In this document: in pieces, positions 1 to 6,723 of the stretch
How the letters are laid out: each line of letters starts with the position of its first letter
How positions within the stretch are numbered: the stretch's first letter is position 1
The notes under the pieces: model-generated
What the model was told of the DNA's origin: nothing
The model's input: the letters and a program-made list of their open reading frames with translations, nothing else
The model's database searches: none
From: Prevotellaceae bacterium
GTDB lineage: Bacteria > Bacteroidota > Bacteroidia > Bacteroidales > UBA932
NCBI GenBank assembly: GCA_031278495.1
Contig: JAITKG010000010.1
Span: 1 to 9,257, forward strand
DNA length: 9,257 nt
Direction: 5' to 3'
Position numbers and translations under genes: made by a program

Positions 1-38
1 TTTTAAACGTTTTCATGGCTTAATACATTTTTATGTTG

Positions 39-69
39 CAAAGATACAAATAATTATTTGAATGTCAAA
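39..69 (-). promoter_or_regulatory. Divergent Bacteroidetes-type promoter reading off the left edge
   Basis: On the minus strand, TATCTTTG (complement of 39-46) matches the Bacteroidetes -7 consensus TAnnTTTG exactly. TTTG (complement of 66-69) lies 19 bp upstream, matching the -33 element and its usual spacing. Transcription would start near position 32 and run leftward out of the window, so an unseen gene probably begins just beyond the edge. This places the operon at 562 in a divergent arrangement with that gene. The match is read directly; promoter activity is inferred. Confidence 0.7.
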
Positions 70-139
70 CACATAATTGGATTTTAATGTTTTTTAATCG
101 GGTTTTTAGGAGTGCCCTATAGATTTACGGAGGTGGATT

Positions 140-232
140 GACGCTACTGCGATTATTGCGGCTTACGGCTTATGACTTACGGCTAAAAAATACCTACTAT
201 ATGGTATTGCCGGACGTTAGTAAATATACTAC
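140..232. repeat. 93-bp perfect direct repeat, copy 1
   Basis: Positions 140-232 are identical to 338-430, offset by 198 bp. The block is the first part of a tandem unit of about 198 bp. It includes 3.5 imperfect units of a 7-bp repeat (GGCTTAC, GGCTTAT, GACTTAC, GGCT at 160-184), a candidate -33 TTG (207-209) and a TAGTA/TACTA palindrome (218-231). The rest of the unit (233-337) is only moderately similar to its partner, so the two halves have evolved differently. Confidence 0.95.
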
Positions 233-238
233 GTTTTG
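230..238 (+). promoter_or_regulatory. Probably inactivated duplicate promoter (-7 element with a 1-bp insertion)
   Basis: The upstream unit reads TACGTTTTG where the downstream unit reads TACTTTTG. The extra G at 233 puts three bases between TA and TTTG, so the TAnnTTTG consensus is lost. The candidate -33 TTG at 207-209 is unchanged. I infer that this copy is weak or silent. Confidence 0.5.
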
Positions 239-337
239 TAAGGTTTTATGTTCCGGTAGGGTTATTCTATAATTAAATTATGATTAAGCCGGATATATAA
301 ATAGCAAAAGGACGCATTTTTGGTAATTTTATACATA

Positions 338-430
338 GACGCTACTGCGATTATTGCGGCTTACGGCTTATGACTTACGGCTAAAAAATACCTACTATAT
401 GGTATTGCCGGACGTTAGTAAATATACTAC
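338..430. repeat. 93-bp perfect direct repeat, copy 2 (operon-proximal)
   Basis: This block is identical to 140-232. It carries the same heptamer array (358-382), the -33 TTG (405-407) and the TAGTA-AATA-TACTA palindrome (416-429). The block lies immediately upstream of, and overlaps, the intact -7 element, so it is the promoter and upstream control region of the operon. Its diverged tail (431-about 532) shares clear blocks with 234-330, including 275-310 versus 477-512, where 34 of 36 bases match. Confidence 0.95.
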
Positions 431-435
431 TTTTG
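405..435 (+). promoter_or_regulatory. Predicted main promoter of the four-gene operon
   Basis: TTG at 405-407 and TACTTTTG at 428-435 match the Bacteroidetes -33 and -7 elements, with a 20-bp spacer. Transcription would start near 442, giving a leader of about 120 nt before the ATG at 562. A palindrome (TAGTA-AATA-TACTA, 416-429) overlaps the -7 element and could be an operator. The heptamer array ends 22 bp upstream of the -33 element, a plausible place for an activator site. Confidence 0.7.
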
Positions 436-561
436 TAACGCTTTATTTTCCAGAGAAGTTATTTTATAATATTGTCAAATTATGATTAAACCGAATATAT
501 AAATAGCAAAAGAAAAATTTTTTAGTAATTTTGACACGCAAAAAGTATACAACCTGTTATT

Positions 562-2718
562 ATGCAAAGAAAAATTTTATCTGTACTGTTTTTATTCTGT
601 TGGGGTAATACCTGTATGGTTGCCCGCGATTGGCAGGCGGCTGTAGCGGTAGTAACCGATACGGTTACTTACCAAACCATAGGGAAAGATATTGACCAGT
701 ATCTCGCCGCTATCAATGGCAGCGGCAAACGGGCTGTGCTGCTTCAAGACGTATGGCAACATCCCGATTCTATCCGCCGGGCGTTGCAGGCGCTTTATCA
801 AGACAGCCATCTGGAAGGAGCCGTATTTATCGGCGATATTCCGGTGGTCATGACGCGCGATGCGCAGCACCTGAGCATGGCGTTCAAGATGAACCAGGCA
901 AGGGACTGGAAAGAGTCGTCCATTCCTTCCGACCGCTTTTACGATGATTTTGACTTGCAGTTTGAATACATCAAACAGGACAGTACGGAAAAGCTGTACC
1001 ATTATTATACCCTGAAAGCCTCTTCCGTGCAGTATGTTTCTTCAGATATTTATTCGGCGCGGATAAAAGCGCCGGCAACGCCCGGAAAAGATAAATACCG
1101 CTTGCTTTCGGAATACCTGCAAAAGGTAGTGAAAGATAAACAAAGGCAACGGCTCCTGTCACATGTCCTCTATTTTACCGGGCATGGCTACAATTCGGAA
1201 TCCATCAGCGCACGGATAGATGAAGGGTGGGTGTTGAAACATCATTTCCCGTTCCTGGGCGAGCGGCGAGGCGGCCGGCTGGACTTTATCAACTTCGATA
1301 CGGATGACTTTGTCCGTGACCGCTTATTAGCGCAATTAGCCGACGCCACATTGGATATTGCCATCCTGCACCACCATGGGGACAGCGACACCCAATACCT
1401 CAGCGAAACCTCCAAAGCCGTCGCCCCCCAACAATATGCAGACGCCATGAAATCCTTCTTCCGGGCGAAGATAAGAAGGGCGAAAGATACGGTGGCCGCC
1501 AAACAGTATTATATGGAGAATTTTGATGTGCCGGAAAGCTGGGTCGCCAATGCCTTTGACCCCGCAACGGCGGAAGCCGACAGCCTGCAGGACGCTGCGG
1601 CGGATGTGGTAATTGCCGATACTTACGACCGTGTGTTTAATGCCAAATTCATCATGTTTGACGCCTGCTTCAACGGCTCTTTTCATTTGGATGACTATAT
1701 CAGCGGCCACTATATTTTTAACCCGGGCGCTACCATAGTGGCAAAAGCCAATACGGTAAATGCCTTGCAGGACATGTGGCCGAATGAATTGATAGGTTTG
1801 TTGAATGAGGGCGTTTGCGTGGGCAACTGGGCGAAAGAGGTGTTTACGCTGGAATCGCACTTGGTTGGCGACCCGACGTTCCGCTTTGCTGCCGGCCGCT
1901 CGGCTTTAGACCGCGATATTGTCAAGGAAAAGAGCAATCCCAAATACTGGCGGAAGCTCTTTGCCAATAACGCTACGCCGCCCGACGTGCGCGCGCTGGC
2001 ATTGGTAAAGCTGCAAAGCAACCGCGCCATAACGTCGGACGAACTGCTGACGGTACTGGAAAAGGACGCTAACCCGCTGGTGCGTTTGGAAGCTTTCTCC
2101 CTTTTGAAAAAACGCTTGAGCCCGCATTTGCCGCAGGCAATCACGCTTGCCATGACCGACTCCTATGAGCTGCTCCGGCGATTGGGAACGTTGACTGCCG
2201 GAAAATCGGGCGACAGGACGCTGTTGCCGGTAATTGCAAAAGCGTATTTTAACCCGGCAACGACCAACAGGGAACACTTCCAGCTACGGTATGCCATTGA
2301 ACAGTATCCTTACGATACGATTATAAATTATTTTGCCTCGCAGCGGGCGGAAAACCCTCGCTGGCCTGCCGAAAAGAACTATTCCGCATTATTGGCAAAC
2401 CTGAAACGAGGTGCAGATGCCGATAAGGAAGATTTTGCCAAGCTGAACGATACCCTTCCAAAGCCCACGCGGTTTACGATTTCGGCGCAACGAAACCTGT
2501 GCCAGACCGAACATCTGGCGGAGTTGTCCGAATACCTGAAAAACGGCCGCGATACCGGATTGCGGGTATTGGCGGCAGAAACTTTCGGGTGGTATGTCTA
2601 TTCGTGGAAGCGGGACGAGATACTTGCATTTTGTAAACAACAGTGGGCGGTAGAACAGGATGCGGCTGTGAAAAATGAGCTGGAAAAAACAATCGCCCGG
2701 CTATCCGCAGGCTTTTAA
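562..2718 (+). CDS. Secreted gingipain-like (clan CD, C25-type) cysteine peptidase homologue with HEAT-like repeats
   Basis: This 718-residue protein has an N-terminal signal peptide (basic QRK, then hydrophobic residues 5-20, cleavage plausible after MVA). Residues 25-135 resemble the N-terminal subdomain of C25 peptidases: EGAVFIGDIP (85-94) and SDRFYDDFD (123-131). Two candidate catalytic histidines are visible, in FTGHG (H208) and LHHHGD (H270-272). The likely nucleophile is C369 in FDACFNGSF, which resembles the gingipain ACVNGDF motif; HLVGDPTFRF (433-442) resembles the gingipain GDPS tail of the fold. A helical, charged insert of about 80 residues separates H272 from C369. From about 465 the protein turns into HEAT-like helical repeats (DVRALALVKL, PLVRLEAFSLL, LRVLAAETFGWY). 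No type IX secretion C-terminal domain is evident, so a periplasmic location is likely. The gene ends 3 bp before the receptor gene. Peptidase fold is well supported; activity and substrate are not known. Confidence 0.75.
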   Translation: MQRKILSVLFLFCWGNTCMVARDWQAAVAVVTDTVTYQTIGKDIDQYLAAINGSGKRAVLLQDVWQHPDSIRRALQALYQDSHLEGAVFIGDIPVVMTRDAQHLSMAFKMNQARDWKESSIPSDRFYDDFDLQFEYIKQDSTEKLYHYYTLKASSVQYVSSDIYSARIKAPATPGKDKYRLLSEYLQKVVKDKQRQRLLSHVLYFTGHGYNSESISARIDEGWVLKHHFPFLGERRGGRLDFINFDTDDFVRDRLLAQLADATLDIAILHHHGDSDTQYLSETSKAVAPQQYADAMKSFFRAKIRRAKDTVAAKQYYMENFDVPESWVANAFDPATAEADSLQDAAADVVIADTYDRVFNAKFIMFDACFNGSFHLDDYISGHYIFNPGATIVAKANTVNALQDMWPNELIGLLNEGVCVGNWAKEVFTLESHLVGDPTFRFAAGRSALDRDIVKEKSNPKYWRKLFANNATPPDVRALALVKLQSNRAITSDELLTVLEKDANPLVRLEAFSLLKKRLSPHLPQAITLAMTDSYELLRRLGTLTAGKSGDRTLLPVIAKAYFNPATTNREHFQLRYAIEQYPYDTIINYFASQRAENPRWPAEKNYSALLANLKRGADADKEDFAKLNDTLPKPTRFTISAQRNLCQTEHLAELSEYLKNGRDTGLRVLAAETFGWYVYSWKRDEILAFCKQQWAVEQDAAVKNELEKTIARLSAGF

Positions 2719-2721
2719 TGT

Positions 2722-5493
2722 ATGAACAATTATTTGAAGATACAACTTGCCGCATGCCTTTCGTTGCTTTGCTTCTCGCTGAGCGCGCAGGATGTTGCCA
2801 ATCATACGCAAGTAAAAGGGCGGGTTTTTGAGTACGGGCTGCCGGATAATCCGGTAGGATTTGCTACGGTAATGCTTTTGTCGGCCAACCTGCAAACCTT
2901 GACCAATGCGGAGGGCGCGTTTTCTTTCCCCAAAGTGGACGCCGGCAGGGTAGCGCTCCGGATACAATTCATAGGTATGGAAACTATTGATACCACTGTT
3001 TATGTGGCGGCAGGGCAAACCAATCATTTTGTATTCGGGATGAAAAATGCCGACTTCCGGCTGGACGAAGTAACGGTAGTGGCTACGCAAAGCAAAGCGG
3101 GGCAGTCCACCGCGTCCAATATTTCCCGCCAGGCCATAGACCACATGCAGGCCTCCACGTTGAGCGACCTGATGCAGCTGCTTCCGGGCGTCGTTATCGC
3201 GAACCCCAACATGAACAGCGCAAATACGGTGAATATACGCGGGACGGGAGCGGGTAACAGCTTGGGAACAGCCATTATTGTGGACGGCGTGCAATTGTCG
3301 AACAATGCCAACCTGCAAGCGTTTGCCGCTACGATGAACGGCGGCACCGGATCCCTTAATGGGGACGCTGCTGCCGGTGTGGATACGCGCACGATAGCGC
3401 TTGACAATATAGAATCGGTCGAAGTCATCCGCGGCATTCCTTCGGCAGAGTACGGCGACTTGACCTCCGGCGCCGTCATCGTAAAATCGCGGGCAGGAAA
3501 AGACCCGCTGAAAGTGAAGTTCAAAACCAATCCCGATTTATACCAGGGTTCCCTGTCGAAAGGATTTTTCATGGGCGATAAATGGGGCAACCTCAATGTA
3601 AGCGGCGATTACCTCTACACCGTCAAGGAGCCGACGGAAGCTTACGCCTTTTACCAGCGCCTTGTAACGAAAGCGCTTTGGACAACCTCTTTTAAGAAAG
3701 ACCTTCTCTCTACAACTTCGATTGATATTACCTTCGGCAAGGATACCCGCAAGTCCAATCCCGACGATAGCGCAATAGATTTACAGGAAAAAGCGCAAGA
3801 GTTCGGAATTGCTTTTAGTAACAACACAAAACTTAATATAAACAAGGGATGGTTAAAATCATTAGAATGGGTGCTGGCTGGAAAGTACAGCGATAAATAC
3901 TCATGGACGCACGAGATGCTTTACAATGCTACCGGGCTTTATTCTACCGCTATGACCGATGGCAGCATTGTGTCCAATCGTCCCGGGCTGCAAGTGTATG
4001 ACGATGCCGGCAACGAAATTACCCGTCTCGCCGGAGCAGCGTGGGCGACGATTCTCCCCAATGAATACTATACCGACTGGAGCGTATATGGCAAAGAGAT
4101 TAACGGCAACGCCAAGCTGAAAATGAACTTTAACAAGCGATGGGGAAACATTAACAACCGGATTATCGCCGGCATGGATTTTAAAGCGGATGGCAATGTA
4201 GGCAAGGGGAAAGTGTATGACGAGCAAAACCCGCCCTTGCGCGCATTCAACAACCAAGCCTACCGCAACAGGCCTTACGCCGATATTCCCTTTATTTACC
4301 AGATAGGCGTTTTTGCGGAAGACTACTACCAGCATGCCTTTGGGGAACGCTATTTGAATATTACCGCCGGCGCCCGGTTCGACTACATTAACCAAAAAAG
4401 CGTGTTGGCGCCCCGTGTCAATGCCTCTTTTGATTTGTTGCCTGAAACGCTGGCGCTGAGGGGCGGATATGGTATAACCGCCAAAGCCCCGACGCTGTTG
4501 TACCTCTATCCCGAAAATGCCTACTTCGACTACCGCCTTACGCCTGCCATCAGTCCGGAAGAGGTGTTGCTGTGTGAAACCCATATATTCTCTGCCGAAA
4601 ACCCCCACCTTGAAATCGCTACCAACCGGAAAACGGAAATAGGGCTGGATGTTACACTGAAGGAAAAATACCGGCTGTCCCTAACCGCCTATGATGAATT
4701 GCGGGAAAACGATTATTCATTTTCCAATACTTTGAATACTTTCCGGCTGGTGGAGTACAAGCAATACGCCATTGAACAGCAAGCTGCCGGCGCACCGCCA
4801 ATATTGAAATTATCCAATACGGCTAATGTATTTGCTATCTATTCGGAGCCTGACAATAATAGCTATTCCCACAACCGGGGCGTGGAATTTGAATTGGATT
4901 TAGGGCGTTTCGACGCTATCAGGACTTCTTTCTACATAAACGGCGCGTGGGAAAGGCGCACGTCTAAAAACCAGGGCTACTCGTTCAGCGCTGCCTCAAG
5001 GGCGAATGAGCTGGAGCGGAACATCGGCATTTACGAAAAGGGACGGCTGAGTTCCGAAAGTGAAAGGTTACTCACCACCGTGAGGATTACGCACAACATT
5101 CCGGCTATAGGATTTGTCATTACGCTGACTTCGCAAATCCTGTGGCTGAACAATACATGGACGGTCTACGGGAACGATATGTTTGAAAAATATATTTCGT
5201 ACCATGACGGAAAAGTGTATGACTTCGACCCTGCGTTGAAAGACGACCCGGAGTTTAGCTACCTGTTTCCCGGCATCAATAATATGCGCGACCTGGTGGA
5301 GAAAAGCATTCCTACCCTGTTCTTCAACATCAACCTGTCGAAAGAATTGGGCGATTACTTTACCGCTTCGTTTTTTGCCAATAATGTATTCAACAGCCGC
5401 CCCGTTTATGAATCGACTGTAACACCGGGATCGTTTCGCGAATTAGGCGCTAATATTTTCTTTGGCTTCGACTTGAAAGTTTCTATAAAATAA
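2722..5493 (+). CDS. TonB-dependent outer-membrane receptor with N-terminal carboxypeptidase-regulatory-like domain
   Basis: This 923-residue receptor should import a ligand across the outer membrane using energy from TonB-ExbB-ExbD. A signal peptide ends near SLSAQ (residue 23). Residues about 30-108 form a CarboxypepD_reg-like beta-sandwich (VKGRVFEYG, FATVMLL, NAEGAFSF). A TonB-box-like LDEVTVVA follows at 114-121. The plug spans about 130-256, with LSDLMQLLPGV, NIRGTG, IIVDGVQ, and IESVEVIRGIPSAEYGDLTSGAV before the barrel. The rest is a 22-strand-type barrel by length and composition, ending GFDLKVSIK. The start is set by the signal peptide and the 3-bp gap after the upstream stop, which suggests translational coupling. 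No SusD homologue adjoins it, so it is not a typical SusC of a glycan locus. The ligand is unknown. Confidence 0.93.
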   Translation: MNNYLKIQLAACLSLLCFSLSAQDVANHTQVKGRVFEYGLPDNPVGFATVMLLSANLQTLTNAEGAFSFPKVDAGRVALRIQFIGMETIDTTVYVAAGQTNHFVFGMKNADFRLDEVTVVATQSKAGQSTASNISRQAIDHMQASTLSDLMQLLPGVVIANPNMNSANTVNIRGTGAGNSLGTAIIVDGVQLSNNANLQAFAATMNGGTGSLNGDAAAGVDTRTIALDNIESVEVIRGIPSAEYGDLTSGAVIVKSRAGKDPLKVKFKTNPDLYQGSLSKGFFMGDKWGNLNVSGDYLYTVKEPTEAYAFYQRLVTKALWTTSFKKDLLSTTSIDITFGKDTRKSNPDDSAIDLQEKAQEFGIAFSNNTKLNINKGWLKSLEWVLAGKYSDKYSWTHEMLYNATGLYSTAMTDGSIVSNRPGLQVYDDAGNEITRLAGAAWATILPNEYYTDWSVYGKEINGNAKLKMNFNKRWGNINNRIIAGMDFKADGNVGKGKVYDEQNPPLRAFNNQAYRNRPYADIPFIYQIGVFAEDYYQHAFGERYLNITAGARFDYINQKSVLAPRVNASFDLLPETLALRGGYGITAKAPTLLYLYPENAYFDYRLTPAISPEEVLLCETHIFSAENPHLEIATNRKTEIGLDVTLKEKYRLSLTAYDELRENDYSFSNTLNTFRLVEYKQYAIEQQAAGAPPILKLSNTANVFAIYSEPDNNSYSHNRGVEFELDLGRFDAIRTSFYINGAWERRTSKNQGYSFSAASRANELERNIGIYEKGRLSSESERLLTTVRITHNIPAIGFVITLTSQILWLNNTWTVYGNDMFEKYISYHDGKVYDFDPALKDDPEFSYLFPGINNMRDLVEKSIPTLFFNINLSKELGDYFTASFFANNVFNSRPVYESTVTPGSFRELGANIFFGFDLKVSIK

Positions 5494-5526
5494 CACAAAT
5501 TAAACAACATCAAAATTAAAAACAGT

Positions 5527-6717
5527 ATGAAAAAAACATTTATTATTTTTGCTTGCGCCGCCTTTCTGGCAGCCTGCGACAAGACCGACAGCGTTAAAGA
5601 AATTACCGTTTCGCTGCAAATTACTACGCCTGCCGGCGTTACTACCGTTCCCGAATCCTACCATGTGGAATTTATCAACTACAATGACAATAGCAAAGTA
5701 GAAAAAACCGCCGGCGCCGACGGCAAGGTAGCGGCCAGTATCCTTCCCGGTATCTATACTATTTCGGTAAGCGCTGAAGTATTGGCGCAAGGTTTTTCGG
5801 TTATTTACAGCGGCTCCCTTGTTAATGAAAATATAGTAACCGACGGGGCGTCCTACACCATTGAAGTAGCAGTAGCAAAATCGGGTACTTTAGTCTTTAA
5901 GGAAATTTATTACGCAGGATGTAAAACACTGAGTGGTACCAGCTATTTCCGCGACCAGTTCTTTGAAATTTACAACAACAGCGAATCGGTGGTCTATGCC
6001 GACGGATTGTGCATTGGTTCGCTATATACTAATCTCGCCAGCGCTAACCAGCCTACATGGGATAAAGAAAATGCAGCGGATTATGTCTTTTACCAATGGC
6101 TGTGGCAGCTGCCGGGTAATGGAACAACCTACCCGGTTCAGCCCGGCGAATCTATTATCATAAGTCAGTACGCCACCAATCACCAGGCAGCAGACTTAAA
6201 CCCAAATTCACCGGTCAATTTACTGTCCAGCGAATTTGAGGCCTATATTGCAAACAGTACACAGCACACCGACATGTCGGCAATCAATATGGAACTTAAA
6301 TACAGGGCTTCCTCTTATCAGGCGCAGCAGTTCTGGCTGTCAACAGTCTTTGGCCCCGCATTAGCCATCTTTTTCCCGGCTGACGATACCGATTTAACGG
6401 AACTGACGACACAGGTTGGCTCAACGGCGCAAGGGGTAGCTATTCCCATTAGCTTAATATTAGATGCTGTGGAAACCGTAGATAATGAAACGAAAGTGCA
6501 GCTGAAACGTATTCCTGTCGTATTGGACGCAGGCGCTACTTTTGTGGGCGCTACTTATGTCAGCAAAAGCGTGGCGCGAAAAATCAAGGAAACCAAAGAT
6601 GGCCGCAATGTCTATCAAGATACCAACAACTCGACAAACGATTTTGAGGTGAAAGACACGCCGGAAATCCGCCGCAATGGCGCCGGAAAACCGTCGTGGA
6701 ATACATGGGGTAATTAA
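5527..6717 (+). CDS. Outer-membrane lipoprotein with lamin-tail-like domain (DUF4876-like)
   Basis: This 396-residue lipoprotein has a type II signal peptide with lipobox LAAC; C17 is the lipidated residue. The acidic and lysine residues just after it (DKTD) are compatible with surface-export signals of Bacteroidetes lipoproteins, though not a perfect match. Residues about 25-115 look like a Cna-B/transthyretin-like beta-sandwich (ITVSLQITTP, GKVAASILPGIYTISV). From 120, GTLVFKEIYYAG, YFRDQFFEIYNNS and VYADGLCIG resemble a lamin-tail-like domain, and the C-terminal YQDTNNSTNDFE and PEIRRNG segments fit proteins annotated DUF4876 from memory. The A-rich 33-bp leader lacks a Shine-Dalgarno, as usual in Bacteroidetes. 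It probably acts as the surface ligand-binding or lid partner of the receptor encoded just upstream; that role is inferred from position. Confidence 0.75.
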   Translation: MKKTFIIFACAAFLAACDKTDSVKEITVSLQITTPAGVTTVPESYHVEFINYNDNSKVEKTAGADGKVAASILPGIYTISVSAEVLAQGFSVIYSGSLVNENIVTDGASYTIEVAVAKSGTLVFKEIYYAGCKTLSGTSYFRDQFFEIYNNSESVVYADGLCIGSLYTNLASANQPTWDKENAADYVFYQWLWQLPGNGTTYPVQPGESIIISQYATNHQAADLNPNSPVNLLSSEFEAYIANSTQHTDMSAINMELKYRASSYQAQQFWLSTVFGPALAIFFPADDTDLTELTTQVGSTAQGVAIPISLILDAVETVDNETKVQLKRIPVVLDAGATFVGATYVSKSVARKIKETKDGRNVYQDTNNSTNDFEVKDTPEIRRNGAGKPSWNTWGN

Positions 6718-6723
6718 AATTAA

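Noticed and set aside
140..430. CRISPR-like repeat-spacer arrangement
   Set aside because: There are only two copies, the repeat is 93 bp, and the intervening sequence is a diverged version of the downstream sequence, so this is a tandem duplication.
2701..3318. A 205-codon minus-strand open frame across the peptidase-receptor junction
   Set aside because: It overlaps two well-supported genes and its translation is rich in His and Arg with no motif.
3901..4608. A 235-codon open frame on the minus strand inside the receptor gene
   Set aside because: It lies wholly antisense to a strongly supported receptor, and its translation has no recognisable domain. Long antisense frames are common opposite genes of this composition.
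2722..6717. Polysaccharide utilisation locus (SusC/SusD pair)
   Set aside because: The lipoprotein has a beta-sandwich and lamin-tail-like pattern, not the helical TPR architecture of SusD, and no carbohydrate-active enzyme is present.
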